A stretch of 64,000 bases of DNA, taken from positions 198,501-262,500 of the forward strand of contig JAAXIF010000020.1 in assembly GCA_012270485.1 (NCBI GenBank), read 5' to 3'. A program made the position numbers and the translations under genes. How positions within the stretch are numbered: the stretch's first letter is position 1; every line of letters starts with the position of its first letter. The DNA is from Sphingobacteriales bacterium (GTDB lineage Bacteria > Bacteroidota > Bacteroidia > Chitinophagales > Chitinophagaceae). The notes under the pieces are model-generated. The model was not told the origin of the DNA and made no database searches. It saw only the letters and a program-made list of their open reading frames with translations. Shown one piece after another: positions 9,360-19,283 of the stretch.

Positions 9360-10637
9360 TTACTTGTTCCCTGTTTCTTGTTTCTTATTTAATACTGCTC
9401 TAAGTATTTCTGCTTTCCCATCAATTCTTGCTGCATCATATTGCAGTCCGAGTATATCTGCAATTAATGGATAAACATGAATGTTCTCAAATCCCTGAAT
9501 ACGTAAGTCTTTTTTAAAAGCGGGACCCCATGCCTGAAAGCTGGCACGCATATCGGGATGATGAGGGTCATAACCATGTTTTCCCGGACCAGTAGGGCGT
9601 CCAGCTCTATTGAAAACCTTGGGGAGACGAGCTAAAAGAATGATATCGCCGATTCTATTGTAACGATCATCGGCAGTGCTGTAATGTAAATTAACAGGCA
9701 TGTTTGATTTTAAATACACATCATAATCTATAGCATTCTTTTTCAAAGTCTCATAAAATGGAGTGATGGCATTTTTGTCTTTTGCATACAATTGTAATAC
9801 AGCACTACCTGAATTCATGGAAAACAATGTCGTATCTATCAACGGATAGGGAATGGTATTTTGATGATCTACTTTTGCCATACCATGATCGGCAACAAAA
9901 ACAAAATTTACCGGTAATCCGGATGCAGCAGCAACTGCTTGAAGTTTTCCAATGCTTTCATCTACAAATTGAACTGCTTCAGCTGTTTCTTTACTATCAG
10001 GGCCAAAACTGTGTGCTGCATGATCTACTTCTGGGAAATAAAAACTAATAAAATGCGGTCTTTTATCTTTCGGTAAAGCCAGCCACTGTTTCACCGTTTC
10101 AATACGTTGATCGATACCAATTTTTTCATTGTAAAAATAATGATAGGTAGGCGGTAATTGTTGTATAGGAGCTTCAGACGCTACCCAATAAAAACTAGCA
10201 GCAATCATTTGTTGTTGCTCTGCTAACACCCATAACGGGGTTCCCCCATACCAGTATGGATCCGCTACCATCTTCTTGTCCTGCATACCATAGGTTTGCT
10301 GACGCCCACGATCATAAAAACTATTGTCTACTAGACCATGATGCGCAGGGTATAAACCTGTTACAATCGTATAATGATTTGGAAAGGTAAGGGATGGAAA
10401 GGATGGCTGCATGTAATCAGCTACTACACCTTGTTTTCCCAATGCAATCAAATTTTTTGCATCGTATTTTTTAGCAAAATCACTTCTGAAACCATCAGCC
10501 GATATAAGAATCACATAGGGTTTATCCTGCTGATGAGTGGCATTTTGTCTACCCGGCATGATTTGCTGGGTAGTATCTTGTGCAAAAGAGCAGATGGCAC
10601 AAAAAATAAATAGACTGAAAATTATTTTTTTCATCAT
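9360..10637 (-). CDS. Ectonucleotide pyrophosphatase/phosphodiesterase family protein
   Basis: 425 residues with a signal peptide (cleavage near SFAQ). Alkaline-phosphatase-superfamily motifs are present in order: metal Asp in ISADGFRSDF (D48), nucleophile Thr in SLTFPNHYT (T84), PEVDHAAHSFGPDS, VADHGM, and GKHGYDPHHPDM with late His ligands. ENPP enzymes cleave nucleotide or phosphodiester bonds outside the cytoplasm. The last residues (KKQETGNK) are encoded by the same AAGAAACAAG-type repeat words found beyond the neighbouring gene, so the tail seems repeat-derived. The start MMKK could be either of two adjacent ATGs. Confidence 0.93.
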   Translation of the reverse strand: MMKKIIFSLFIFCAICSFAQDTTQQIMPGRQNATHQQDKPYVILISADGFRSDFAKKYDAKNLIALGKQGVVADYMQPSFPSLTFPNHYTIVTGLYPAHHGLVDNSFYDRGRQQTYGMQDKKMVADPYWYGGTPLWVLAEQQQMIAASFYWVASEAPIQQLPPTYHYFYNEKIGIDQRIETVKQWLALPKDKRPHFISFYFPEVDHAAHSFGPDSKETAEAVQFVDESIGKLQAVAAASGLPVNFVFVADHGMAKVDHQNTIPYPLIDTTLFSMNSGSAVLQLYAKDKNAITPFYETLKKNAIDYDVYLKSNMPVNLHYSTADDRYNRIGDIILLARLPKVFNRAGRPTGPGKHGYDPHHPDMRASFQAWGPAFKKDLRIQGFENIHVYPLIADILGLQYDAARIDGKAEILRAVLNKKQETGNK

Positions 10638-10697
10638 GTCAGAAGATTGAATTACAAATCTAATCAGATATAGTCTAAAGTCTGTGTGACTTTACTG

Positions 10698-11300
10698 TCA
10701 ATTCTTGACCCATTTGTTTTGAATAGTGATCGATATCAAAATCGTTAAGATGGCGGCAATAATACCTCCTGCTACATCTATCGGAAAATGTTGTGCTAAA
10801 TAAATGCGCGAATAGCCGGCTAGGATGGCATATAATAATCCAACAGGTAATACCCATTTTTTATTGATGAGTATAGTCCCTAAAAGAAAAATGGTAAAAG
10901 CAGTAGTGGTATGTCCGGATGGAAAACTATTCAAACTATGCAATTCTACCCCGTTAACACTATGAAATAAAGAATGATCCGGTATCGCCAAGGTAGGACG
11001 AGGAACTCCTTTGAAAAAAATATTTTTACTCAGCTGGGCGAATAGGGTAGAAAAAACAATGGAACTGATAACCAGTAATAGCGGTCTCCTTTTGAAAAAA
11101 AATGTCAATAAAACAATGGGCACCCATATAACTCCATCTGCCGTATGGGTCCAATATTGGAAGAAATAGTCCGCAGACAGTCCAAGATCATTATTGAGTA
11201 ATAAAAAAGCGTTTTCTTTCCCCAGCCAAAATGAAAGCGAAAAAAGTACCATCCCTATAACAAGTGAAATCAGGATTGCGTACTTGGTAGTTTGCTTCAT
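10698..11300 (-). CDS. PAP2 family membrane phosphatase
   Basis: 200 residues, with five or six transmembrane segments. The three PAP2 signature parts are visible: KGVPRP, SFPSGHTTTAF (catalytic SGH) and SRIYLAQHFPIDVAGG. Members dephosphorylate phosphatidic acid, undecaprenyl pyrophosphate or related lipids at the outer face of the inner membrane. The gene lies 44 bases after hom on the same strand and may be read through from that operon, although its function is unrelated. Confidence 0.9.
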   Translation of the reverse strand: MKQTTKYAILISLVIGMVLFSLSFWLGKENAFLLLNNDLGLSADYFFQYWTHTADGVIWVPIVLLTFFFKRRPLLLVISSIVFSTLFAQLSKNIFFKGVPRPTLAIPDHSLFHSVNGVELHSLNSFPSGHTTTAFTIFLLGTILINKKWVLPVGLLYAILAGYSRIYLAQHFPIDVAGGIIAAILTILISITIQNKWVKN

Positions 11301-11344
11301 AGATCAAAGCTAAGAAAAGGAAAACGCTTTTCTATGATTTCTGA

Positions 11345-12601
11345 TCATACAATTCCGGCCAATTCCAAACTTTTCTTTTTTAGTTTGATGATGTCTAGGT
11401 TATCAATGATGGGGTCAGTAGATAAGATCAGTGAGGTATTATTCTCCTTCCACCAGCTTCCTTCGATCAGTTTGCTGACATGTAATACACCTACCAAATA
11501 TTTTCTTTCTGCATCCGCATGCCATTCTTCAATCCATTCAAAATCTTCTTTGGAAATATATTTCCAGTCATCAAAACTAACATACACTTTTAAGTAATAA
11601 TCAGTGGTCAGTTCATGTGGTCGGTGATGATATAGTTTTTTGTATTCATATCTGTAATTATACCTGAGTGCTGATATATCACTCAATACCGCAGATGCGG
11701 TAGGGAAGCTGCCGGCACCTTTGCCATAAAAAAACTGCTTGTCTGCAAATCCGCTCTCAATTACAACACCATTGTACTCGTTTTTCACAAATGACAATGG
11801 CTCATCCAGTTTTACAAACTGTGGTAAGACAAATGCGGCTACTGAACCATTCTTCAATTTTTTTGCCTGAGCAATTAACTTGATATCATAATGTTTCTCT
11901 TTCGCAACCAATGCATCACTTAGCTGAATATTTTGAATACCACTAAAGAGAACGTCTTCCGGACTGGTAATAATACCATAAGCATGGTTCAGCAGAATCA
12001 CCCATTTATTCAAAGCATCATAACCTTCTACGTCAAGTTTAGGATTACTTTCAGCAAATCCGAGTTGTTGCGCCAATAACAAAGCCGATTGAAAATCGAG
12101 CTTGTCTTCAAACATTTTAGTAAGAATAAAATTGGTAGATCCATTCACGATCGCTTTGATGGAATGAAGCAGATCATTGTCATAATACTCTTCCAGGTTT
12201 CTGATCACCGGTATAGAGGCACAGGCTGATGATTCATACAGGAAAGGCAATCCTGTTGCTTCTTGTAGTTGCAGTAAAGCAGGTAAGTTTTCTGCAATCA
12301 TTTTTTTACTGGCACTGACTACTGCTTTTCCATTGTTCAAAGCAGTTGAAACAATTTCAAATGCAGCTTTAGCATCATCAATTACTTCTACAATCACATT
12401 GATCTCCGGGTCATTCAATAGTATTGTTCGATCTGTAGTAAAAAGAGAAGTAGGCGCATCTCTCTTTTTTTCAGGGTTACGAATACATACTTTTTTTATA
12501 GATGCTTTCAGTGATGGGGTTTGTTGTAAAACCTTGTAAAGACCTTCGCCTACTACGCCAAATCCAAATAATCCAATTGTTAATTGCTTGTGAGCTTCCA
12601 T
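11345..12601 (-). CDS. hom: Homoserine dehydrogenase
   Basis: 418 residues. The N-terminal NAD(P)-binding motif is IGLFGFGVVGEGL. The catalytic domain has GSTNFILTKMF and AESNPKLDVEGYDALNKW, which match homoserine dehydrogenase substrate-site blocks. It reduces aspartate semialdehyde to homoserine, the branch point to threonine and methionine. It is monofunctional, with no aspartokinase domain. The C-terminal stretch (about residues 320-418, SFDDWKYISKEDFEW and so on) occupies the usual ACT position but its fold is not obvious. It lies 6 bases after the cystathionine synthase gene, so it shares the SAM riboswitch. Confidence 0.95.
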   Translation of the reverse strand: MEAHKQLTIGLFGFGVVGEGLYKVLQQTPSLKASIKKVCIRNPEKKRDAPTSLFTTDRTILLNDPEINVIVEVIDDAKAAFEIVSTALNNGKAVVSASKKMIAENLPALLQLQEATGLPFLYESSACASIPVIRNLEEYYDNDLLHSIKAIVNGSTNFILTKMFEDKLDFQSALLLAQQLGFAESNPKLDVEGYDALNKWVILLNHAYGIITSPEDVLFSGIQNIQLSDALVAKEKHYDIKLIAQAKKLKNGSVAAFVLPQFVKLDEPLSFVKNEYNGVVIESGFADKQFFYGKGAGSFPTASAVLSDISALRYNYRYEYKKLYHHRPHELTTDYYLKVYVSFDDWKYISKEDFEWIEEWHADAERKYLVGVLHVSKLIEGSWWKENNTSLILSTDPIIDNLDIIKLKKKSLELAGIV

Positions 12602-12607
12602 GATTGA

Positions 12608-13789
12608 TTATGCTATTAATGTTGATGAGAATTGATGATTCAATGATGTTGATTTTTGAAAAGCTTGATCCAGATCCTGTATCAGGTCTTCTGTTTCTTC
12701 CAAACCAATGGATAAACGAATCAAACTATCTGATACGCCTGCAGCCCTTCTTTTTTCAGCAGGAATAGATTTATGAGTCATGTTAGCAGGATGTGAGATC
12801 AAGCTCTTGATACCGCCCAAACTTTCTGCCAGTTTGAATAACTGTGTCTGTGTTACAAAATCAATAGCGGCCTGTTCGGTGTCATTTTTTAAAGAGAAGG
12901 ATACAATACCCCCAAAACCTTTTGATTGTTTTTTGGCGATGTCGTGATTGGGATGCGATGGCAATCCCGGATAAAATACTTTGTCAACAGCCGGATGTTG
13001 CTCCAAAAACTTAGCTACTTCAAGTGCAGATGCACAATGCTGACGAATACGTAAATGCAAGGTTTCAATGCCCCTGATCACCAACCAACTGTCGAACGGA
13101 CCTAAAACAGCTCCACAGGCATTTTGCAGATACTTCAATCGGTCTCCTACCACTTTATCTTTGGCAACTACAATACCTGCAATCAGATCGCTATGACCGC
13201 CGAGGTATTTGGTAGCACTATGAATTACAATATCAGCTCCCAGTGAAAGAGGTTGTTGTAAGGCGGGTGAAGCAAAAGTATTATCCACGCAAAGTAAACA
13301 GGCATTGGCTTTAGCTACTTGTGCAATCGCGGCGATATCAGAAATCTTGAGCGTTGGATTGGTAGGCGTTTCCACCCATATTAGTTTTGTTTGAGGAGTA
13401 ATGGCATCCACCACTTTGGCAATATCTGAAGTGTCGACATAATGTACTTTAATGCCAAACTGTTCATACACATTGTTGAATAAGCGAAAGGCACCGCCAT
13501 AAATATCATCCACCGCAACTATTTCATCTCCTGTTTTCAGTAGTTTGATGACTGTATCGATAGCGGCCAATCCGCTGGCAAATGCCAATCCGGTTTGACC
13601 ATTTTCCAGTTTTGCAATCAATGATTCCAATGTTGCGCGGGTGGGGTTGCCACTTCTCGCATAATCATATCCTTTATTCACACCGGGAGCATCCTGAACG
13701 AAAGTGGATGTTTGGTAAATAGGCACAGATATAGCACCGGTAAGTGGGTCAACAGGAATGCTGTGAATCAGTTGTGTTGCGTTGCTCAT
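12608..13789 (-). CDS. metB: Trans-sulfuration PLP enzyme (cystathionine gamma-synthase or beta-lyase)
   Basis: 393 residues of the Cys/Met-metabolism PLP family. The Schiff-base Lys is K194 in SATKYLGGHSDLIAG. YDYARSGNPTR holds the phosphate-binding Tyr/Arg pair, and VDNTFASP the cofactor Asp. It either joins an activated homoserine to cysteine, cleaves cystathionine, or sulfhydrylates homoserine; sequence alone does not separate these. Its position first in an operon with hom, behind a SAM-I riboswitch, supports a methionine-synthesis role, so metB is the preferred name. Confidence 0.9.
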   Translation of the reverse strand: MSNATQLIHSIPVDPLTGAISVPIYQTSTFVQDAPGVNKGYDYARSGNPTRATLESLIAKLENGQTGLAFASGLAAIDTVIKLLKTGDEIVAVDDIYGGAFRLFNNVYEQFGIKVHYVDTSDIAKVVDAITPQTKLIWVETPTNPTLKISDIAAIAQVAKANACLLCVDNTFASPALQQPLSLGADIVIHSATKYLGGHSDLIAGIVVAKDKVVGDRLKYLQNACGAVLGPFDSWLVIRGIETLHLRIRQHCASALEVAKFLEQHPAVDKVFYPGLPSHPNHDIAKKQSKGFGGIVSFSLKNDTEQAAIDFVTQTQLFKLAESLGGIKSLISHPANMTHKSIPAEKRRAAGVSDSLIRLSIGLEETEDLIQDLDQAFQKSTSLNHQFSSTLIA

Positions 13790-13885
13790 GTTAAACAGTT
13801 TTGTTCCTTTCTTTTGAAAGGGTGAATGATGTTGTTATATTTTTTTGTGCAACTGATCGAGAAGGAGTGGACTTAACTGATGAGC

Positions 13886-13919
13886 ATAAAAAAGCTCATC
13901 TGTTAAGTCAGATGAGCTT
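13886..13919 (-). terminator. Attenuator terminator of the SAM-I riboswitch
   Basis: On the minus strand an 11-bp perfect stem (AAGCTCATCTG with CAGATGAGCTT), a six-base loop and a T-rich tract form an intrinsic terminator 100 bases before the metB start. Its 5' arm contains TCTGACTTA (13904-13912), complementary to TAAGTCAGA at the 3' edge of the aptamer P1 stem (13961-13969), so the antiterminator excludes this hairpin. Confidence 0.9.
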
Positions 13920-13965
13920 GAAATATATAGAACGGCGAACCGTTTTGAATCAAACTTTACTCTGA

Positions 13966-14076
13966 CTTATCTTCTCCCGCGTGAACGAGATCGGATTTGG
14001 CACCTTCATATCAACGAGTGATGATATGGGTTGCCAAGGCTTCATCGGGCCAATTCCCTCTGCCTTTCTTGATAAG
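13966..14076 (-). promoter_or_regulatory. SAM-I (S-box) riboswitch aptamer
   Basis: The minus strand carries the S-box consensus in order: P1 strand CTTATCAAGA, then AGAGGGAATTGGCCCGATGA, AGCCTTGGCAACC, a P3 hairpin (CATATCATCACTCGTTGATATG), GGTGCCAAATCC, a P4 helix and the closing AGATAAG. SAM binding should stabilise P1, free the terminator arm and stop transcription of metB-hom when methionine/SAM is plentiful. Identification rests on direct matching to the well-known consensus. Confidence 0.96.
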
Positions 14077-14097
14077 TTGTTGTTTAAAGAACTGGTA

Positions 14098-14130
14098 CAA
14101 ATGTATAAGCAGCTTGGTCAAATTACCAAA
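14098..14130 (-). promoter_or_regulatory. Candidate Bacteroidota promoter for the SAM riboswitch-metB-hom transcript
   Basis: On the minus strand TACATTTG (14098-14105) fits the -7 consensus TAnnTTTG. A TTTG at 14127-14130 lies 21 bases upstream, close to the usual 19. The start of transcription would fall about 15 bases before the aptamer. Confidence 0.5.
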
Positions 14131-14263
14131 TTCTGTTTCAAAAAAAATAATTAATTCGCTGAAACCCTTTGCTAGAAAGGGTTTTAATTTCTACTTTTTT
14201 TCCTAACAGTCGTTCGGTTTCAACTTTATGGCTACTTAGATGTTCTTATCTTTACACATCATC

Positions 14264-17182
14264 ATGGCAAAAAAGATCAGTAAGGAAGCAGTTATTCATC
14301 CTGTTCAGCATCAGGAAGAAACCATCTCCGTATTTGGAGCACGCGAACATAATCTGAAGAATATCGACATCAATATTCCTAAAAATAAGTTGGTGGTTTT
14401 TACAGGTGTGAGTGGAAGTGGTAAATCATCTCTTGCATTTGACACCATTTATAATGAAGGTCAGCGCAGATACATGGAAAGCTTTAGTGCTTATGCAAGA
14501 CAATTCATGGGCGACATGGAAAGACCTGACGTGGATAAAATCACCGGACTATCACCCGTAATATCCATCGAACAAAAGACCACCAATAAAAATCCAAGAT
14601 CCACCGTTGGTACCGTTACAGAAGTCTATGACTTTTTGCGACTTCTGTTTGCAAGAATCGGCGAAGCCTATAGTTATAATACCGGTAAGAAAATGGTGAA
14701 ATTCAGCGAAGAAGAAATCGTTGAAAACATTTTCCAGAAATACAAACAAAAAAAGATCACTTTACTGGCGCCACTCATTCGCGGACGAAAAGGACATTAT
14801 CGTGAACTGTTTGAAGATATCCGTAAAAAAGGATTTTTGAAAGTGCGCGTAGATGGCGAAATTATTGACCTTACACCTAAGTTACAGGTAGACCGATACA
14901 AGATCCACGATATTGAAGTGGTCATCGATCGTTTACAGGTAACTCCGGATATGAAAGTGAGATTGAGTCAGAGTGTACAACAGACTTTACGCATGGGTAA
15001 AGACCTGATGTTTTTGTTGTTGAATGACACACAAAAAACAGTGCAATACTCCAAGCAACTCATGTGTGAAGATACCGGTATCAGTTATGAAGAACCGTCT
15101 CCCAATGCATTTTCTTTTAACTCACCTTATGGTGCATGCCCGGTTTGTAAAGGTTTGGGAAATGTATATTCAGTGAGTATGGAAGCTGTATTGCCTGATC
15201 GCTCTCTTTCGATCAAAGAAGGTGGTATCGCTCCTTTAGGCGAACAGCGAGATGCGTATATGTTTAGGAATGTAGAGACATTGGCGAAAAAAAATAAAAT
15301 CAGCTTAGATAAACCGATCAAAGACCTCCCAGAAAAATCACTCAATATTTTATTATACGGTAATCCTGAAGGCATTACAGAAGAGATCATCGATATGGAT
15401 GAAGTGTCTGGCGGAATGCCTTATGATGGTGTATTTGAAGGAATCATCCCCATGCTGAAACGATGGTTTACGGGTACGAGCAGCAGTGAAACACTCCGCG
15501 AGTGGGTAGAACAATTCATGGAGTTAAAAACTTGTACAGAATGTAATGGTGCCAGATTAAAAAAAGAGAGTCTTTGGTTTAAAGTAGATGAAAAAAATAT
15601 CGCTGAATTGAGCCATCTAAATCTGGATAAATTACATCAATGGTTTACGAATATTGAAAAGCGTCTCGATACAAAACAGAATGTCATTGCAAAAGATATT
15701 TTGAAAGAGATCAGGGAAAGACTTCAGTTTCTACTGGATGTAGGGCTTACTTATCTCTCCTTGAATCGTCCGTCCAGAACCCTGAGTGGTGGCGAGTCGC
15801 AGCGTATACGTTTGGCTACGCAGATCGGTTCTCAATTACAAGGTATCACTTATATATTGGATGAACCTTCTATCGGACTACATCAACGCGACAACCATCA
15901 GCTCATCAAAGCGCTTCAAAATTTGCGTGATATCGGCAATACGGTATTGGTGGTTGAACATGATAAAGACATTATGTTGGCAGCCGATCATCTGGTAGAT
16001 ATTGGTCCGCGTGCAGGTAGTTATGGTGGACAAATTGTTGCTGCAGGTACTCCAAATGAGGTATTGAATAGTTCTTCTGAAACCGCCTTATACTTGAATG
16101 GTAAAAAAAGTATTGAAGTACCTGCTGAAAGACGAGCCGGTAATGGTAAAGTATTGGAATTGAAAGGCGCTTCAGGGAATAACCTGAAACAAGTAAGCGT
16201 AAAATTTCCTTTGGGTAAATTGATTGTAGTGAGTGGAGTAAGTGGAAGTGGTAAGTCTACACTGATCAATGAAACTTTATATCCATTGCTCTCTAAACAT
16301 TGTTACAATAGTCGAGTAACACCTATGGACTTTAAAAGTATCAAAGGTTTAGAGCATGTAGATAAAGTAATAGAGATCGATCAATCTCCTATTGGAAGAA
16401 CACCAAGAAGTAATCCGGCTACTTATTGTGGGTTCTTTACGGAAATTAGAACCTTGTTTGCTTCTGTTCCTGAGGCAAAAATTAGAGGATACAATGCCGG
16501 ACGTTTCTCTTTCAATGTAAAAGGAGGAAGATGTGATATGTGCGAAGGTGGAGGTATGCGTGTGATTGAAATGAATTTCTTGCCGGATGTATACGTGCAT
16601 TGTGAAAAATGTAATGGAAAAAGATACAATAGAGAAACACTCGAAATACGATACAAGGGAAAATCCATCAGCGATGTGTTGAATATGACCGTTGATGAAG
16701 CCTGTGATTTCTTCCAGCCTGTTCATTATTTGTATAGAAAAATAAAAGTATTACAGGATGTAGGTCTGGGTTATATCACACTCGGACAATCAGCAGTTAC
16801 GCTAAGCGGAGGAGAAGCACAACGTGTAAAACTGGCTACTGAGTTGGGAAAAAAAGACACCGGTAAAACATTCTATATCTTGGATGAACCTACTACCGGA
16901 CTTCATTTTCAGGATATCAGACATTTGCTGGATGTGTTGAATAAACTGGTAGATAGAGGTAATACCGTACTAGTGATTGAACATAATTTAGATGTGATCA
17001 AAGTAGCCGATCATATCATTGATCTTGGACCGGAAGGTGGGGATGGTGGTGGATTGATTCTATTTGAAGGTACTCCTGAAGAAATGATTCATAATAAGCA
17101 AAGTCATACTGCAAGGTTTGTCAAAGAAGAATTAGCTGTTAGGCCGCAAACTTCAAGTAGCAAGCTGCAAGGAAGAAAATAA
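14264..17182 (+). CDS. uvrA: UvrA, excinuclease ABC subunit A
   Basis: 972 residues from the ATG at 14264 (MAKKISKEA). An in-frame ATG at 14240 lies upstream, but a -7-like TATCTTTA sits between them, favouring the second. Two ABC modules are present: Walker A GVSGSGKSSLAF and GVSGSGKSTLIN, and signatures LSGGESQRIRLA and LSGGEAQRVKLA. Zinc modules include CPVCKGLG with CTECNGARL, and CDMCEGGG with CEKCNGKRY. UvrA dimers scan DNA for bulky lesions and load UvrB in nucleotide excision repair. The last 12 or so residues (QTSSSKLQGRK) are encoded by repeat-like words and are not part of the normal fold. Confidence 0.98.
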   Translation: MAKKISKEAVIHPVQHQEETISVFGAREHNLKNIDINIPKNKLVVFTGVSGSGKSSLAFDTIYNEGQRRYMESFSAYARQFMGDMERPDVDKITGLSPVISIEQKTTNKNPRSTVGTVTEVYDFLRLLFARIGEAYSYNTGKKMVKFSEEEIVENIFQKYKQKKITLLAPLIRGRKGHYRELFEDIRKKGFLKVRVDGEIIDLTPKLQVDRYKIHDIEVVIDRLQVTPDMKVRLSQSVQQTLRMGKDLMFLLLNDTQKTVQYSKQLMCEDTGISYEEPSPNAFSFNSPYGACPVCKGLGNVYSVSMEAVLPDRSLSIKEGGIAPLGEQRDAYMFRNVETLAKKNKISLDKPIKDLPEKSLNILLYGNPEGITEEIIDMDEVSGGMPYDGVFEGIIPMLKRWFTGTSSSETLREWVEQFMELKTCTECNGARLKKESLWFKVDEKNIAELSHLNLDKLHQWFTNIEKRLDTKQNVIAKDILKEIRERLQFLLDVGLTYLSLNRPSRTLSGGESQRIRLATQIGSQLQGITYILDEPSIGLHQRDNHQLIKALQNLRDIGNTVLVVEHDKDIMLAADHLVDIGPRAGSYGGQIVAAGTPNEVLNSSSETALYLNGKKSIEVPAERRAGNGKVLELKGASGNNLKQVSVKFPLGKLIVVSGVSGSGKSTLINETLYPLLSKHCYNSRVTPMDFKSIKGLEHVDKVIEIDQSPIGRTPRSNPATYCGFFTEIRTLFASVPEAKIRGYNAGRFSFNVKGGRCDMCEGGGMRVIEMNFLPDVYVHCEKCNGKRYNRETLEIRYKGKSISDVLNMTVDEACDFFQPVHYLYRKIKVLQDVGLGYITLGQSAVTLSGGEAQRVKLATELGKKDTGKTFYILDEPTTGLHFQDIRHLLDVLNKLVDRGNTVLVIEHNLDVIKVADHIIDLGPEGGDGGGLILFEGTPEEMIHNKQSHTARFVKEELAVRPQTSSSKLQGRK

Positions 17183-17231
17183 GTGTATTATTACTTGAAT
17201 ATTGAGCACTTGTCTTCTTCCTTGTCCCCTG

Positions 17232-17696
17232 TCACTTGTCACTTGAACCTTCCCTTTTCATTTCAATATGTGGAATATTGTCTTCCAGATACATGTCACT
17301 GACCTGTACAAATCCCAATGACTCATAAAATTTCTGTAGGTACAATTGTGCTCCAATCCTGATGGGCTGATCTCCGAAAAGTACTTTACAGGTTTGAATG
17401 GCAGTCTCCATTAATGTTTTACCGGCACCGGTGCCTCTGTAGGCGGGGGAGCTTACCACTCTGCCAATGGATACTTCAGTGAAAGCCAATCCTGCCGGAA
17501 GTAATCGGCTATAAGCTACTAATTGGGTTCCATCCCAGCCCATCAGGTGCCAAGACGACAAATCTTTTCCGTCAGCATCCAGATACACACAATTCTGTTC
17601 TACTACAAAAACCTCACTTCTTAAATGCATGATCGCATATAATTCATGGGGTGTTAATTCAGTAAAGGGCTTATAATACCAATTAAAGGTGCTCAT
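17232..17696 (-). CDS. elaA: ElaA-type GNAT acetyltransferase
   Basis: 154 residues, typical of ElaA. Its N-terminal block YAIMHLRSEVFVVEQNCVY and the acetyl-CoA motif GRVVSSPAYRGTGAGKTLM are characteristic, and ends with FYESLGFV. It transfers an acetyl group to an unknown amine. The last codons (GSSDK then TGA) fall in a GTCACTTGTCACTTG repeat, so the tail is probably repeat-derived. It is convergent with uvrA, 49 bases apart, with repeat words on both sides. Confidence 0.9.
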   Translation of the reverse strand: MSTFNWYYKPFTELTPHELYAIMHLRSEVFVVEQNCVYLDADGKDLSSWHLMGWDGTQLVAYSRLLPAGLAFTEVSIGRVVSSPAYRGTGAGKTLMETAIQTCKVLFGDQPIRIGAQLYLQKFYESLGFVQVSDMYLEDNIPHIEMKREGSSDK

Positions 17697-17800
17697 GTAT
17701 ATGATTAAATGATGATGGTGGGCAAAAATAATGGTAGTCCCACATTTATTTCACAACTTTGGCGCATGACAGGGAAATTATCCTGTATTTCTACAACAAT

Positions 17801-19276
17801 ATGAAAAAAAGAATAGCCATTATCGGCGCCGGACCTGCGGGACTTACTGCAGCTTATTTATTGGCAAAAGACGGACAACAAGTGACCGTGTTTGAAAAAG
17901 ATCCACAATATGTAGGAGGAATTTCCAGGACAGAGTCATACAAGGGATATCATTTTGATATCGGTGGACATCGGTTCTTTTCTAAATCAAAAGAAGTGGA
18001 AGATTTCTGGACAGAAATTTTAGGTGATGAGATGTTGGAAAGACCAAGAAGTTCCAGGATTTATTACAACCATAAATTCTTTTCTTATCCATTGGTAGCT
18101 TTTGAAGCACTCAATAAACTGGGTATCATAGAAAGTGGTTTATGTGTATTAAGTTATCTGAAAGCAAAAGCATTCCCAATTAAAAATCCAACCAACTTCG
18201 AAGATTGGGTAACAAATCAGTTTGGTAAACGACTTTTCAATATTTTCTTTAAAACATATACAGAGAAAGTTTGGGGTATTCCTTGTAAAGAAATCAGTGC
18301 TGATTGGGCGGCACAACGTATCAAAGGACTTTCATTGAGCAGTGCTATTTGGAATGCTTTATTCAAGCCTGCTAAAAAAGCTGGAGATAAAGATAAAGTG
18401 ATCAAAACCTTGATCGATTCATTTCGTTATCCCAAACAGGGGCCTGGTATGATGTGGGAAGTGTGTACTGAGAAAGCAAAAGCCAATGGGATGATACTTG
18501 AAATGAATTGTGGTGTTCAGAATATCAGTTATTCCCATCAAAAATGGACAGTACACACGACTTCCAAAGGGTCTATTGGTGATTTTGACTTTGTACTTTC
18601 ATCCGCTCCTATGCGTGAATTGATTGCCAGTGTACAACCGGCATTTCCTCAACAGGTGTTAGAAGCTGCTGCTGCATTGTCTTATCGCGATTTCCTGACC
18701 GTTGTATTGATTTGTAAAGATGAAGATGCATTTAGCGATAACTGGATCTATATCCATGACCCAAGTGTGAAAGTAGGTCGTGTACAAAATTTCAAGTCTT
18801 GGAGTCCATATATGGTTCCGGATCTATCGATGTCTTGTTATGGATTGGAATATTTCTGTTTTGAAGGTGATGGATTATGGACCAGCAGCGATGCGGACTT
18901 GATTGCATTGGGGAAGAAAGAAATCGAAAAGATCGGGTTGACAAAAGGAACTTCTGTTGTAGATGGTTATGTCGTTCGTCAACCCAAAGCCTATCCTGTG
19001 TATGATCAGGATTATAAAGAACGCGTAGCATTGGTTCGGCAAGGAATCAAAGCTTATCCAGGTTTGTACTTGGTTGGAAGAAATGGTATGCATAAATACA
19101 ATAACCAGGATCATAGTATGATGACAGCCATGCTGGCTGCAAAAAATATCATTGCAGGGAATGAGTTATTTGATATTTGGGAAGTGAATGAAGATGCAGA
19201 ATACCATGAAGGAGGCAATCGCGGAGCAGAGGATAAAGTTGCGGGAAGAATGATCCCTACGAAAGTGAATGCTTGA
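17801..19276 (+). CDS. FAD-dependent amine-oxidase/UDP-galactopyranose-mutase-like protein
   Basis: 491 residues from the ATG at 17801. The in-frame TTG at 17759 overlaps a -7-like CAACTTTG (17755-17762) and is rejected. The N-terminal dinucleotide-binding motif is [18 protein letters not shown], with the acidic ribose-binding residue in [21 protein letters not shown] and [21 protein letters not shown] are typical of the NAD(P)/FAD proteins often annotated near glycosyltransferases as protoporphyrinogen-oxidase-like. [19 protein letters not shown] closes the FAD site. It probably modifies a sugar or isoprenoid in the cytoplasm; the substrate is unknown. Confidence 0.88.
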   Translation: MKKRIAIIGAGPAGLTAAYLLAKDGQQVTVFEKDPQYVGGISRTESYKGYHFDIGGHRFFSKSKEVEDFWTEILGDEMLERPRSSRIYYNHKFFSYPLVAFEALNKLGIIESGLCVLSYLKAKAFPIKNPTNFEDWVTNQFGKRLFNIFFKTYTEKVWGIPCKEISADWAAQRIKGLSLSSAIWNALFKPAKKAGDKDKVIKTLIDSFRYPKQGPGMMWEVCTEKAKANGMILEMNCGVQNISYSHQKWTVHTTSKGSIGDFDFVLSSAPMRELIASVQPAFPQQVLEAAAALSYRDFLTVVLICKDEDAFSDNWIYIHDPSVKVGRVQNFKSWSPYMVPDLSMSCYGLEYFCFEGDGLWTSSDADLIALGKKEIEKIGLTKGTSVVDGYVVRQPKAYPVYDQDYKERVALVRQGIKAYPGLYLVGRNGMHKYNNQDHSMMTAMLAAKNIIAGNELFDIWEVNEDAEYHEGGNRGAEDKVAGRMIPTKVNA

Positions 19277-19283
19277 TATCATT

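Noticed and set aside
16349..16726. 125-codon minus-strand ORF
   Set aside because: It is antisense to the second UvrA zinc and ABC region.
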